From Mantamonas sphyraenae (lineage: Eukaryota; CRuMs; Mantamonadidae): 64,000 nucleotides of DNA. Position numbers and translations under genes: made by a program. The notes beneath the pieces are model-generated. The model saw nothing but the letters and a program-made list of their open reading frames with translations, was not told the origin of the DNA and ran no database searches. The stretch covers positions 62,001-126,000 of the forward strand of contig JAPMXV010000067.1 of the NCBI GenBank assembly GCA_026936335.1. Reading direction: 5' to 3'. Positions 15,951 to 28,167 of the stretch are shown here, one piece after another (within the stretch, counting starts at the first letter, position 1; each line of letters starts with the position of its first letter).

Positions 15951-16520
15951 ATGTTGGCCAGACGCTCGTTGAGGTCGGTGGCCGGGAGATGCACTCCACA
16001 TGAGGGGTTGGGTGTGCCATTGGGCAATCCTGTGTACAGAGGCGTGGTGGGACGTGTGTGGGGTGGTCAGGAGGCACAGAGGTGTGCCGCTGGTGCGGGG
16101 CTGCACACGACGGCGCGCGCCACGAACGCGCTGGAGAAAGGGAAGCTCAACGCGCGGTTCAACACGTTCATGATCATGCAACACCTGGAGGAGAATGGAT
16201 TCACACAACAGCAGGCGAAAACCATTGTGAGTGTGGTGCAGGACGTCATCAACCACGCCATCGAGCAAGAAATGACCAACCACAAGGTCGCCACAAAGTC
16301 CGAGGTGGAAACGCTTCGCAACGAAATCACCCTGCTGGAAAAGGCAGACTTTGCAGCCATCCGCAGCGACCTGGAACGCAACAGGAACAGTGTGGAACTG
16401 CTCAAACAGGAGCAGGAGGCCAAGCTGGCCAACCTGGACAGTTCCCTGCAACGACGCCTCTTTGGCGGCCTCTTTAGCGGCATTGCCGTCGTCACAGGCA
16501 TCATCCGCCTCCTTACCTGA
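15951..16520 (+). CDS. MCUR1/CCDC90-type (DUF1640) mitochondrial coiled-coil protein
   Basis: 189 residues from the ATG at 15951. The N-terminus (MLARRSLRSVAGRC) is Arg/Ser-rich and free of acidic residues, a good mitochondrial presequence. Residues about 70-165 form the DUF1640 signature: an FMIMQHLEENGFTQQQAKTIVSVVQ helix pair, then a coiled coil containing RNEITLLEKADFAAIRSDLE. A hydrophobic segment (LFGGLFSGIAVVTGIIRLL) closes the protein as an inner-membrane anchor. MCUR1, CCDC90B and yeast Fmp32 share this architecture and act in mitochondrial calcium uptake or respiratory-complex assembly; which role applies here cannot be told. An in-frame ATG at 15897 would add 18 residues without a presequence-like character. 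Confidence 0.8.
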   Translation: MLARRSLRSVAGRCTPHEGLGVPLGNPVYRGVVGRVWGGQEAQRCAAGAGLHTTARATNALEKGKLNARFNTFMIMQHLEENGFTQQQAKTIVSVVQDVINHAIEQEMTNHKVATKSEVETLRNEITLLEKADFAAIRSDLERNRNSVELLKQEQEAKLANLDSSLQRRLFGGLFSGIAVVTGIIRLLT

Positions 16521-16539
16521 TCTCACATATGCCCCGTTG

Positions 16540-16541
<2 letters not shown>

Positions 16542-16572
<31 letters not shown>
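16542..16572. repeat. (AC)n microsatellite
   Basis: About fifteen AC units lie between the MCUR1-like gene and the glycosyltransferase, directly in front of the latter's start codon. Confidence 0.9.
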
Positions 16573-16573
<1 letters not shown>

Positions 16574-16612
16574 CCAATACACACCACGCCCATTCTGTGC
16601 CAACGGAAAAAG

Positions 16613-17923
16613 ATGCCCCACCGTCCCACGGTCCCGCTCCTGTGTGTCGCATTGGGACTGCTTGTGTTGGCCCAGCATGCACACACACATGCCCTCGATG
16701 TCCTTTGGATGGCACCCTTCTTCTCACATGGAGGCTACTCCAGCGAGGCGCACGCGTTTGTGCGCACATTGATCAGGAACGAATCCCTCGTGCGCACCGG
16801 AATGCTCCCACACGGCGATTCGACAGACATGAACTTTGTGAAGTCGCTGAGCAAGGACACTCATGCCATGTTGAGCCGGCTACGTGGCAATGCCATGGCC
16901 ATGGATTCGTTGCAGCTCAACGGCGTGGTGGTGTGCCATTCCGAACCGGGAGCATGGTACACCCCACTGCCAATGTACCACACCACCCCGTGTCCCTTCC
17001 CTTCAGCCAATTTCAAGGTGGGGAGGACCATGTTTGAAACGGATCGGCTGCCCGAGGGCTGGGCGCCGCGGCTGGGGTACATGGACGAGATCTGGGTGCC
17101 CACAGCCTTCCACAAGGACATCTTTGAGAGGGCCGGTGTGAAGAATGTCCATGTGGTGCCGGAACCGGTGGACACACAGGCACTGTTCAATCCCGACTTG
17201 TTTCAAACTCCGTTTCGCTTCCCTGACGTGCCGGGCGCGGACAAAGGCTTCAAGTTCCTTGCAGTGGGCAAGTGGGAGGACCGAAAGGGATGGGACGTGC
17301 TCATCCACGCCTATCTCACTGCGTTCAACGCCGACGACGACGTGGTGCTGTTTGTCAGATCGAGAGGCTACCATTCCGACGAGGGGTTCACGGTGCAGCA
17401 GGAGATCACCAACATCACCGAGGCATTCGGCTTTGGGGACGCCAGCAACAATCGCAGCAGTGCGTCCATTGTCGTGCTTGAACAGGACGTTGACGAACAA
17501 TCCATGGCCAACCTCTTCCGCTCCGTCGATGTCTTTGTCCTTCCATCCCGTGGCGAAGGTTGGGGCAGACCCCACGTCGAAGCCATGGCCATGGGCACTC
17601 CCATCATTGCCACCAACTGGAGTGGACCCACAGAGTATCTCGACGACTCTGTGGGCTATCCTCTGACCATCGACGGTCTCGAACCCGTGGCATCCGGTGA
17701 CTTTGCCGACCACCTTTGGGCGCTGCCTTCCTTCGACCACCTCGTGCAGCTCTTGCGACACACCGCCTCCCATCCAGAGGAGGTCAAGGAGAAGGGCAAG
17801 CTTGCACGTGCTCGCATCCACACTCGTTTTGGCCTTGATGCCATGCAGCATGTCCTGCACGAACATTTCTTGCGCATTGCCCGCAAGATGCACGTCGTTT
17901 CGTCACGCCCACCCTGGGGATAG
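16613..17923 (+). CDS. Family-4 (GT-B) glycosyltransferase with signal peptide
   Basis: 436 residues in one exon. The chosen ATG gives a signal peptide (VPLLCVALGLLVLAQHAHTHA) and places the protein in the secretory pathway. The GT-B fold is recognisable: an N-terminal donor-facing domain with the EPGAW and ETDRLP segments, the strand FLAVGKWEDRKGWDVLIHAY that opens the C-terminal Rossmann domain, and the nucleotide-sugar site VFVLPSRGEGWGRPHVEAMAMGTP with the E-x7-E spacing of GT4 retaining enzymes. The donor and acceptor sugars are not evident. It converges with the first UBE2D copy. The last 16 codons are included in the 1.5-kb duplication, so a fragment of this gene recurs at 35595-35645. 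Confidence 0.82.
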   Translation: MPHRPTVPLLCVALGLLVLAQHAHTHALDVLWMAPFFSHGGYSSEAHAFVRTLIRNESLVRTGMLPHGDSTDMNFVKSLSKDTHAMLSRLRGNAMAMDSLQLNGVVVCHSEPGAWYTPLPMYHTTPCPFPSANFKVGRTMFETDRLPEGWAPRLGYMDEIWVPTAFHKDIFERAGVKNVHVVPEPVDTQALFNPDLFQTPFRFPDVPGADKGFKFLAVGKWEDRKGWDVLIHAYLTAFNADDDVVLFVRSRGYHSDEGFTVQQEITNITEAFGFGDASNNRSSASIVVLEQDVDEQSMANLFRSVDVFVLPSRGEGWGRPHVEAMAMGTPIIATNWSGPTEYLDDSVGYPLTIDGLEPVASGDFADHLWALPSFDHLVQLLRHTASHPEEVKEKGKLARARIHTRFGLDAMQHVLHEHFLRIARKMHVVSSRPPWG

Positions 17924-18070
17924 GAAGAGATGATGATGATGATGATGCTGTTCATTCCCCACAAAGAGATTCCCCCCCTCCTCTTCTTTCCTCCCTTCAC
18001 TGATGCCTTCAAATACACCCTTCCTTCTCTCCTTTGCCCCTTTCTGTCGATTGGTCTGGCCCTCATCACA

Positions 18071-19259
<1,189 letters not shown>

Positions 19260-19364
19260 GGTGTGTGTGTGTGTGGGTTGAGATGGCTAAGCTTGCGCCA
19301 AAGAAACCCCACCACCCACCCCCCCACACACACCCACACACACCCATCCAGTGGCTACTCGCCC

Positions 19365-22300
19365 ATGTCTGCGTTCTTCAAGTGGTACGAACGCCTGGTG
19401 AAGCGAGACGGAGGAAACCGTCTGAGCATCCAGGAGGGGGAGGCGGAGCAGGAGGCCCAGTTCTACCAGGCCATTGAGGCGTACCAAGAGACACAGGACG
19501 TGGAGGCAGGTGCACAACTGCTGAAACTGATGCGAGAGTATGCATTCCCAGTGTCAGAGTTGTGGGCAGCTGTGCGAATCATGCTGCAGGCGCCGGAACG
19601 GGAGGCGCGAGACCTGGGGTTTTGCGTGTTGGACGTGTGCGTGGAGAGTCAGTACGATCAGTTGGGCATCCTTCGCACAGAGATCCTGCACAGCCTGGCC
19701 TCGTTGGAGGGGGATTTGGCACAGCGGATTCGATCGGTGTCCTTGTTGACGCGTGCCGGAAGGGACATTCACCCCTTTGAACGCACACTGGGCCGGCTGC
19801 TGGCACAGTGGTGCACTGTACATTTGCGAGTGGACGAGGGCATGACCGCCCTGGTGAGCAGCAGCAGCAGCAGCAGCAGTGGGGGTGGAGAGGAGGCAGA
19901 GAGTATCAGTGACAAGGACCAGGTGCGTGTGGCGCTGGTGGAGCTGTGCACCCAAGTGGTCCGCTTCAACTTTGCCTCGCTGATTGCCGACGATGTGGCG
20001 CAGGTGTTGCGTGCGGTGTGCCAACTCAGTGACAATGCTGGCCATGTGGACATGTTGCGTTGTTGCATGCAGTTCATGGATGTGCTGGTGCGCTATGGCA
20101 GTGTGCCGACGCACGCCCTGCCCGACTGCGTGCACACCCTGTGTCGTGCCGTCAACATGTCCACCGTCTCCACCAATTGCTGGCAGGTGTTCAAGAACCT
20201 TCTACAGAGCAGGTATGGCACCGATTGTGTCACCATCCTCTGTGCCATCCTGGATGACCACCCACGCAACCCGTTTCTCCTCCTTCGCGGCGCCGTCTAC
20301 TTCCTCGGCATGGCCTGTTGGAGTTCCGAACGCGTTGGATCCCTCAACTATTCCTTTGCCGGTGTGTTGGCGTCCTACGAAGGGGTGCTGCTCAGCCAAC
20401 ACGATCTGGTGGCGTACGAAGTGCTGCTGGCCGTCCACAGGCTCATCCTCAAGTTTGGAGGCACCCTGTACGGCGAATGGGACCAATTGCACGTCATTCT
20501 CTCTCGCATTCACAATCGCAGCTGGCACAGGTTGACCTCGTTCAAAACGGTGTTGGGTCGTGTGTGCCAACAGATCACCCAGCTGTGTCAACAACGCAGC
20601 CATCGTGCACACGCCACCAAGCTACAGGACATCCTGCGCATGCTGGTGGAGTATGACACGTCACTGGACACGGCACAGTATCTGGTGGAGGTGCAGGCAC
20701 AGCACACAAGCACGCTGGAGCCGAATTGGATGGAAAACCTGACGGAGTTGCTGGACATGTTCTTTGTGGGGGCCAACAAGCACACACGTCTGCGTCTGCG
20801 TGCTCTCCAGGTGCTCCACGAGGCATGCATGCACAATCACATCCTTGCGGAACAGGAGTTGCTGCAGGACATCGTGTTGCCATACCTTGGCAATGCCCCA
20901 CGCATCCGCCAGCCCGCGGTACGCTGTGCTGCACTGCGCATTGTCGTCTACGTGGGTGTGCACTACGCTTGCACAGAAGCCCAGTTTGCACAACTGATGG
21001 CCATCCTGCACAACAACCTCACGCTTGCCACCAAGCACGCCAAGGATCACCACCACAATCGACAACACAAGCAGAAGCAACAACAGGAGGAGCAACAGCA
21101 GCAGCAGCAGCAGCAGGAAGTCAACAGCAAGCAAGACAGTGACGGTGGGGATGGTGGGGATGGTGGTGGTGAACTTGTCATACCGCGGAGCAGTCGCGGA
21201 AGGCAACGACGGTGGGAAGGGACTGAGCTGAGCACAAACAGCATTTGGGTGTGTGCACACGGATTGGTGCAACTGCTGCAGGCCACCCTGTATCATATCC
21301 CGCAGAGTCAGAGTCTGATGGTGATCCACACCATGATCAAACACCTGCGTGTGCCACACGCCATGTCCAGACTGGTCATGGTCCACTGCCTGTGCAGTCT
21401 TCGTGCCACACGCCAGTACCGTGTCTACATGGCCCTGGGCAGTCACTTGGGGCGTGAGGACGACAACAAAGAGGAGGGAGAGGAGGAACAGAGTAGGGGC
21501 GGCGGCGACGACGGAGCAGCAACACACGAGCACCCTGCGGACGGTTCCACAGGCGGTGGCAAACGATCTCGACATCAACAGTATGCCAACGCAGACGTGT
21601 GTCCTGAATCAGACAATTGGGACACAGCGTCGCAGGGCCCGCTGTTTGTGCGGTGCCATCGCCGTTTGGGAGAATCCACCGCTGTCGGCAGCAGCGGCAG
21701 CAGCCGATTGACCTCACCAGAAACCTCACCGCCTGGCATACGGACAAGTGTGAGCACAAACAGCAACAACGGCAATGGGTCAGCCAACACGACGACGACG
21801 ACCACCACCACCACAAGTGTCACTGCAGCAAGCTACAACAACAACACGGTGCACATGCGCATGGACGACGTGCTGGACGTGACACAGCTGCTCAAGGCAC
21901 TGATGGGCATCCTGCGGTACGAAACCAATTGGAAAGTGTTCAGTGCGGCTCTGTCGGGTCTGCATGCCATGGTGCTCAACGTGTACCTTGTGCGCGACAT
22001 GAACCTGCAAGAGTTGACGGAATCGCTGTGTGACACGCTTTCCCGTTGCACCCTGGCCAGCCGTGTGGTCAACAGTCAGGAGTTCACCGTGAACGACCGC
22101 GTGAGTTGGTACGTGCGTGCCTACCGTCTGCTGGACGCCCTCGCTGGTCTCCATGCCATCAGTTTCCCCGAGATCCGGCTGCCTCGCAGGCACCGACGCA
22201 CTCGTAGGGCCATCCTGGGCTGTTTTGTGGCAGGGTTGCCTGTGCAGATGTCGCGACTGATGCGCATCCACTCGACGGACATCCAGACGGTGTGTTTGGA

Positions 22301-25300
22301 TGCAGTGGCACGGTGTGCACTGGAATGGCCATGGCTGGTGGAACACCATTACGACCAGATCCTGGACACCATCCAAAGCAATTGCATGTCACCCAGCACC
22401 GCGATGAATGTGTTGCAACTGTTGCGCACCGTGGCCCAGTGTTCGCAGATCAAGGTGGCCGACTTGCAACCCAGCCTGCAACGCAGCACCCTGGAGTACC
22501 TGTTGACCTTTTGCGACGGAAGCAACCACCCGGACATGGTGCTCACCATGGCTCAGGAAACACTCAGTCTCTGGTTCACTCGTATCCGATTGGCAGACCG
22601 CGCATCCCACGCCACCCTCGTGCGCGAGGCTGTGGCTCGTCTCAGTGCCAAACTGGGTTCGCGTGACGCATGGTCGGTGGGCATCCTGGACATGGTGTCG
22701 TGGTACAGTCACAGCGACGCCAGTCCTGCGCTGCCCACACCCACGGTGTTGGAACGGCAACTGATGCAGAACAGCAGCGAGGAACATTGGTTGGGTGACA
22801 ACGCCGTGGTGAGCATCCGAGTGGGCAAACTTGGCTGGTGTCAACTCACGCGTCGGACTCCCGTGGGCACAAGCACATGGTTGCTGCGAACTGCCGAGAG
22901 GGACACCATCCTACGTTCCAAAGACACCTTTGTGGTGGCCTTTAACCAGTTGTGTCTCATGGACCCTCGCCATGTGCCCGTGGCCGACGTGTGGGCCGAT
23001 GTGGCATCGCCGCAGGAGTTCAAACTGTGGATGACCATGCGACGCAACGCCAACATCGGCGATGCACCTGTCAATTACTTTGAATCCAACGTCAATGCCT
23101 TTGTGCATCTGTCACAGACTCACCCTCCCCATGCATTGCCCAAGGGGTCACACGCACCCAGCGAGTACACCCTGACCCTGGTGGACAGTCCCGAAAAGAC
23201 TCTCCTCGACGCACGTCGCATGGGCACGCGTCTCATTGTGCCGCGGCAATCCAAGCGCACACGCAAGCACACGACACAAGCGGACGAGGGTTCGGGCGGC
23301 TCCAAGCTGTTGGAGGCACAGGGGCAGGTGGGAGGTGGATCGGGAGGCATGTTTCGATCGCGATCCATGGATGCAGTGGGCTCCGCGCTGAGGCATCGCA
23401 AAGGGGAGCAAGACGACCACCAAGAAGGCTACGATGACGATGACGACGACGACGACGAATTGGTGTGGAAGGACGATTATGGGGATGTGTTTGAGAGCGA
23501 AGAGGAGATGGATGTGGACATGGAGGAGGATGAGGAGGAGGATGAAGAGGAGGAGGAGCTGGATGGAAAGAACGCCAGGGCAGAGTGGACAGTGGCCAAG
23601 ACTAGAGAAAAGGGTGCCAGTCAGGATGTGGAGGTGCCTCTGCATTGGTTGATGCCTCCCTTGCCTGGGTTTGAAGAGACGGCCACAGAAGAGCCTTTCT
23701 TCCGCATCGATGAATTTGATCTGGCCGGGGAGGAGGAGACGGAGGAGCAGAGTCTGCGTGAGGGGGAGGGACGACAGGGACGGAGTGTGGCAGCTGGGGG
23801 TGGTGCAGGAGGCAGCATAGGTACGGTGGCAACCGTGGCCAGCAGCAATGGGTCGAGTGTGGACAGCGGTGCGGTGGTTGTGGGACGGTTGTCACACAGC
23901 AACACGGGCAACAACACAGCCACCGCCACCAGCAGCACCAACAGCACCAGCAGCACCAGCAGCAACACTGTGTCCACAGCGGCTTCATCGGCTTCCGGTG
24001 GCACAGAGTCGCTTGCCGTGCGCAGCAGTCGGTCTGTGAGTGCCGTGAGCACATCGTCGTCGTCGGATGGAAGTGTGGGCAGTGGTGGTCAGGGAGGAGA
24101 TGGCACAGCCGCAGGGACGGTGTATTTGACCACCGAGGGCCAATTGATGTTGCACCGGCTGGGCACTCAGAGCAGTGTGTCGGAGAACGAACCGGTGGTG
24201 GAGGATGTGTTGGGACGGGCTGCGGGGAGTGTGCTGACCCCGTCCCACAGTGTGACGTTGATGCATGTGTGGAAGGGAATGTCCCCGTCGTCCATGGACA
24301 GCCCCGAGGGACCCTCCACACCCGTGTCAGACTCACCCGTGCCTGCTGACAGCGATGAGGATGCGGTCATCCGTCAGGGCAAGCCCGTTTTGTTGCGTGA
24401 TGACGATGACACGCCACGCGAGAGTCCTGTGCCCATGGGAACGGAGGACGAAGGCATGGATGGACCGCAGGGCATCGCAGGCGTCGAGTCGGACGACGGA
24501 GACACGGTGGCCACCCCAAGTGAGGCGGACAGTGTGGTTGCAGGTGCAGGTGCATCGTCCGTGGGTGTCGGTGGGGATGAGGATGTGAGCAGCATTGTGG
24601 TGCTTGTGGATGGAGCCGTGGAGGGCGATGGGTCGAGCGAGACCATGGGCAGTGAGGCGCATGGTGATGGCCTCTCCACACGCAGCGATGATGTCAAAAC
24701 ACCCACGCAGTTGAGTGTGGCAGTGGATGGGGACCAGGTGCGAAAGGCATTGGTGATGACACTGGAGGAGGAGCAGATGTACGAGGTGGATGAGGAGCAC
24801 GAGGAGGATGTTCGGCACAGGACCAAGGATGTGGGGGATGAAGAAGGAGGACGAGGATGGCAACACAATGCAGCTGTGCGTACGGCGTGGGGAAGCATGG
24901 ACAGCACACAGTATGCGCTGTTTGTGCAGGAGCAGCTGGCACACAGGACAAAACTGCGTGGATTGGAGGGGGGCGATGCGTTGGAACGCAGCATCCGGTT
25001 GTTGGACAAGACGCCGGCCACGTCGTTGCACAAGGTGGGAGTGGTCTATGTGGCACGTGGACAGACGACGGAAGCAGAGATTCTGGGCAACAACGTGGGC
25101 AACACGGCGTACCAGAGCATGCTGGAGCAGCTGGGCACCTTGGTACGACTCAAGGGCACAGACAAGTACACGGGAGGACTGGACAAGGAGAACGACGCCG
25201 ACGGACGGTTCATGGTGCATTGGGAGGACAGGTTCACACAGATGGTGTTCCATGTGGCCACGATGATGAAGAGCGAACAACCCGCGTGGAGGAAGCGACA

Positions 25301-26330
25301 CATTGGCAACGACTTTGTGACCATTGTGTTTGTGGATGGGGAGCAGGCGTACGATGCGCAGACTCTGGCGGGGCAGTTTATCTACGTGGTCATCATTGTG
25401 CGTGCCAAGGAGTATGGACTGTACAGTGTGCGCACACAGGTGCACGTGCCCCTGACATACAAGTTTGGTCCTCTGAATGGCGAGCATGTGGTCACCAAAC
25501 GGGCCTTGGGCGATCTGCTGCGACAGACAGCCTTGCATGCCAACATGGCTGCCACAGCAGCCGCAGCCGACAACAGTCTCCAGTATGCCAGCAGCATGAA
25601 CACACGCCTGAAACAGATCGAACGCATCCAGCAACGGTTTGTACACAGCAGTGGTGGCGAGATGATGGCAGCCAGCCACCACATGGGGATGGGGATGCCC
25701 TTTGCAGGTGACACCGATCGCATGCAACGCACAACGAGCACTGGAAGCAGCAGCAGCAGCAGCAGTGGCAATGGCAGTGGCAATGGCAACGGAAATGGCA
25801 TGGGTGTGGGGGATCGAGGGATGGGCGACGGGGTGGATGTGTCGAGTCCTGCCAGTGACGGTGGACGAGGCTATGGTAGTAGGAGCCACCATGGAAGTGT
25901 CCATGGAGAACAACAGGGTGGGGCGTTGTCAAAGTCGTTGAACAGCACTGTGGGAGGCTACTCTGTGTCTGGGGTGATGTCGGATGTGGGTCGCAGCCAG
26001 AGCACAAACACCCGACAGGGATCCTCACGCATGGCTCCATCGATGGGAACCATGCGAAGCAACAGCCACGGGGCTTTGCGTGGGTCTGCAGGTGGCTACG
26101 AGAACGGTGGAGGCAATGGAGGGGCCCTGCTGGACTCCACCACCCATGGATCCAGTCCCAAGGACAGGGTGTTCAAAAAGGCACGGCAGGCAAAGGATGC
26201 CATGATGCGTCAGGTACGCAACCGCAGTGGCAGCAAGACACGTGCACTGTCGGAGAATGACGAACGAGACGCTGCGTTTGTGATGGCCATGCCTCAGGTG
26301 CGTCGTCTGGAGGAGTTTATCGAGGACTAG
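19365..26330 (+). CDS. TSC2: Tuberin (TSC2) homologue with C-terminal RapGAP domain
   Basis: One 2321-residue exon, longer than human tuberin (1807). Residues about 1-800 form the helical tuberin N-terminal region. Low-complexity inserts follow (Gln run near 575, Thr run near 815, acidic and Ser/Gly-rich blocks about 1350-1850). The RapGAP/tuberin GAP domain lies at about 1875-2045: VGVVYVARGQTTEAEIL, LGTLVRLKGTDKYTGGLD, and RKRHIGNDFVTIVF, which carries the catalytic 'asparagine thumb' (Asn in GND). Tuberin inactivates the GTPase Rheb and thereby restrains TORC1. The tail is Gly/Ser/Met-rich. The ATG at 19365 is taken as start because the open frame upstream runs through the UBE2D exon on the other strand. 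It converges with PYROXD1, 20 bp away. Confidence 0.88.
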   Translation: MSAFFKWYERLVKRDGGNRLSIQEGEAEQEAQFYQAIEAYQETQDVEAGAQLLKLMREYAFPVSELWAAVRIMLQAPEREARDLGFCVLDVCVESQYDQLGILRTEILHSLASLEGDLAQRIRSVSLLTRAGRDIHPFERTLGRLLAQWCTVHLRVDEGMTALVSSSSSSSSGGGEEAESISDKDQVRVALVELCTQVVRFNFASLIADDVAQVLRAVCQLSDNAGHVDMLRCCMQFMDVLVRYGSVPTHALPDCVHTLCRAVNMSTVSTNCWQVFKNLLQSRYGTDCVTILCAILDDHPRNPFLLLRGAVYFLGMACWSSERVGSLNYSFAGVLASYEGVLLSQHDLVAYEVLLAVHRLILKFGGTLYGEWDQLHVILSRIHNRSWHRLTSFKTVLGRVCQQITQLCQQRSHRAHATKLQDILRMLVEYDTSLDTAQYLVEVQAQHTSTLEPNWMENLTELLDMFFVGANKHTRLRLRALQVLHEACMHNHILAEQELLQDIVLPYLGNAPRIRQPAVRCAALRIVVYVGVHYACTEAQFAQLMAILHNNLTLATKHAKDHHHNRQHKQKQQQEEQQQQQQQQEVNSKQDSDGGDGGDGGGELVIPRSSRGRQRRWEGTELSTNSIWVCAHGLVQLLQATLYHIPQSQSLMVIHTMIKHLRVPHAMSRLVMVHCLCSLRATRQYRVYMALGSHLGREDDNKEEGEEEQSRGGGDDGAATHEHPADGSTGGGKRSRHQQYANADVCPESDNWDTASQGPLFVRCHRRLGESTAVGSSGSSRLTSPETSPPGIRTSVSTNSNNGNGSANTTTTTTTTTSVTAASYNNNTVHMRMDDVLDVTQLLKALMGILRYETNWKVFSAALSGLHAMVLNVYLVRDMNLQELTESLCDTLSRCTLASRVVNSQEFTVNDRVSWYVRAYRLLDALAGLHAISFPEIRLPRRHRRTRRAILGCFVAGLPVQMSRLMRIHSTDIQTVCLDAVARCALEWPWLVEHHYDQILDTIQSNCMSPSTAMNVLQLLRTVAQCSQIKVADLQPSLQRSTLEYLLTFCDGSNHPDMVLTMAQETLSLWFTRIRLADRASHATLVREAVARLSAKLGSRDAWSVGILDMVSWYSHSDASPALPTPTVLERQLMQNSSEEHWLGDNAVVSIRVGKLGWCQLTRRTPVGTSTWLLRTAERDTILRSKDTFVVAFNQLCLMDPRHVPVADVWADVASPQEFKLWMTMRRNANIGDAPVNYFESNVNAFVHLSQTHPPHALPKGSHAPSEYTLTLVDSPEKTLLDARRMGTRLIVPRQSKRTRKHTTQADEGSGGSKLLEAQGQVGGGSGGMFRSRSMDAVGSALRHRKGEQDDHQEGYDDDDDDDDELVWKDDYGDVFESEEEMDVDMEEDEEEDEEEEELDGKNARAEWTVAKTREKGASQDVEVPLHWLMPPLPGFEETATEEPFFRIDEFDLAGEEETEEQSLREGEGRQGRSVAAGGGAGGSIGTVATVASSNGSSVDSGAVVVGRLSHSNTGNNTATATSSTNSTSSTSSNTVSTAASSASGGTESLAVRSSRSVSAVSTSSSSDGSVGSGGQGGDGTAAGTVYLTTEGQLMLHRLGTQSSVSENEPVVEDVLGRAAGSVLTPSHSVTLMHVWKGMSPSSMDSPEGPSTPVSDSPVPADSDEDAVIRQGKPVLLRDDDDTPRESPVPMGTEDEGMDGPQGIAGVESDDGDTVATPSEADSVVAGAGASSVGVGGDEDVSSIVVLVDGAVEGDGSSETMGSEAHGDGLSTRSDDVKTPTQLSVAVDGDQVRKALVMTLEEEQMYEVDEEHEEDVRHRTKDVGDEEGGRGWQHNAAVRTAWGSMDSTQYALFVQEQLAHRTKLRGLEGGDALERSIRLLDKTPATSLHKVGVVYVARGQTTEAEILGNNVGNTAYQSMLEQLGTLVRLKGTDKYTGGLDKENDADGRFMVHWEDRFTQMVFHVATMMKSEQPAWRKRHIGNDFVTIVFVDGEQAYDAQTLAGQFIYVVIIVRAKEYGLYSVRTQVHVPLTYKFGPLNGEHVVTKRALGDLLRQTALHANMAATAAAADNSLQYASSMNTRLKQIERIQQRFVHSSGGEMMAASHHMGMGMPFAGDTDRMQRTTSTGSSSSSSSGNGSGNGNGNGMGVGDRGMGDGVDVSSPASDGGRGYGSRSHHGSVHGEQQGGALSKSLNSTVGGYSVSGVMSDVGRSQSTNTRQGSSRMAPSMGTMRSNSHGALRGSAGGYENGGGNGGALLDSTTHGSSPKDRVFKKARQAKDAMMRQVRNRSGSKTRALSENDERDAAFVMAMPQVRRLEEFIED

Positions 26331-26350
26331 AGGGATGATTGTGTGATCAA

Positions 26351-28115
26351 TCAATCAAAATAGTCTTCCAGATCGATGTCTGGGTTGAGTAGATCGTTGC
26401 CATACATGCTGACGTCCAGCTGATTGAGGATGAGATTCTCCATGGTTTCCTCGAGGTCTGTGTCACCCAGCAGCATGGCCCCCTGCACACGTCCACGTTG
26501 CAACACAAGCTTGACATACTCCAGCCCCGGGGTGGAACGGACCAACAATTCGTGCTGGTCTGTGTCCAGGCCCTGGGCGTTGAACAGCCCCAGCAGGATG
26601 AGCTTGCGGCCAAAGAAGCGGGTGACATGGGCAAACAACTCGAAACAGAAATCCAGATCGATCTCATCCTGTGCCTCTGCCATGCATCGTGCTGCATGCA
26701 GACCCATGTACCTGGCTTGACTCCACAGGCGCATCTGAAACCAATGTGGCGACGGGTCGGCAAACACACACGTGCATGCATCCCCTGCTGCGTAGATGTC
26801 TTGCACAGAGGTGGCCATGTGATGGTCGACCACCACGCCTTGGTCGTTCTCATCCACCACCATGCCTTCCACCTCTGCCATTAGGGCCGTGTTGGGTGTG
26901 ACTCCAGTGGCAGACACCACACAATCCACCCTGTACTCTCGTCCATTGTCCAAAGTCACCACAAGTCCCTCCGTGTCCTCATCCTCTCGTATGCTTTCCA
27001 CCTGTGTTTCCAATTGCAAGTCCACACCTGCACCTGTGGGTGTCTCGTCGTCGTTCTGTTGCTCAGCATCCTCATCGTCTGCAAACCACTCCACCTTGGC
27101 CTGTGGCAGCCCTGCCCCATCGTTAGGCTGTTCCACATCCATGTTTCCGTCCAAATGCTGCGTCAATGTCTGTGTCCAATGTGGCCCCATGGCGGTGCCA
27201 GCCAACGAGGCGGCGCCTGTGAGTTCACCGCCAATGACCTCGTCTGCCCCACCCCCGTGCGTCCACCGGTTGGGTTTGATGCGTGTGTCTGTGTCTCCCA
27301 CATGGTCTCTGCTGCTGATTGTGGAGGAGGAGGAGGAGGAGGAAGGGGCCTCCAAGTTGAGCAGGGGCAGGACAAACTCCGAGGCCAAATGGTCCATAAA
27401 CGTGTTGCCAATGTGTTCGTGTTTGACACTCCACACCACACTGCACTGTTGAGCCAATTCAGACACCAATTCCAGAGCAATGCCTCCGTTGCCCACCAGG
27501 AGCACCCTCTGTGCCGACTGCAGTCGTTTGCTGAGTTCCCTCACACTGTCTGTGTCTCGGATGCCCAACACGTGTGGATGATCCATGATCGTGTGTGCCG
27601 ATCCACCTGCACACCAGCACATTCGCCTGTATGCCTGCCATGTATGGCCAGCGGACCCGTCTTTGAGGATTCTCACACGCTGTGTGGTGGTGTGTCAGTG
27701 TCGTTGTGCTGGGAATGTGGGGATGTGGGGATGTGGGGATGGGATGCATGTACCTTGTTGGCTGCGTCTATCTTGTCCACGTGGCCGTGCACCACCTGGA
27801 TGTTGCCGTATTGCTGGCTGATGGACTGCGCTTCCTGCTCTTCCACGTCAAACTCCTCCAGAAGCTTGCCCACCGTGCGTACGTTACATACAGCCTGGCA
27901 ATGGATTCGTGGTCACAATGGGGTTGTGTCAGGCCGTGGAAGAGGGTAGCCATGGGCTGAGGGCGTTGTGTGGTGCTCACCTTGAGCAGGGGAGTGGCCG
28001 AGACAAGCAATACGGGGTCGTCTGGACACAACCTGGCCAGATTCTGGGCACAGGTGACACCTGCAATGCCACCTCCCACCACTACAAAGGGATCGGGTGT
28101 GGTGTCCGTGTCCAT
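26351..28115 (-). CDS. PYROXD1: PYROXD1-type pyridine nucleotide-disulfide oxidoreductase
   Basis: Exons 28115..27981, 27894..27754 and 27679..26351 encode 534 residues aligning over the full length with animal PYROXD1. Visible landmarks are the FAD-binding [16 protein letters not shown] near the N-terminus, [19 protein letters not shown], the NAD(P)H-binding [32 protein letters not shown] and the C-terminal block [16 protein letters not shown] ending in [14 protein letters not shown]1 is a nuclear/cytosolic flavoprotein reductase that keeps the tRNA-ligase complex from oxidative inactivation in animals. An insertion rich in Asp/Glu and Ser lies between the NAD-binding and final FAD segments. 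All introns are GT-AG. The start codon is 28 bp from the nearest ATG of the divergent phosphatase gene. Confidence 0.92.
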
Positions 28116-28167
28116 CCTGGGAAGGGGGTAGGGGTGCGATGGTGTGGCCAAGTCGTCGCAGACACCC
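28116..28167. promoter_or_regulatory. Very short divergent promoter PYROXD1 / LRR phosphatase
   Basis: Only 28-52 bp separate the start codon of PYROXD1 (minus strand) from the two candidate start codons of the LRR phosphatase (28144 or 28168). The interval has a GGGGGTAGGGG block and no TATA box. The two transcripts must start inside each other's leader or coding region, or share this core. Confidence 0.4.
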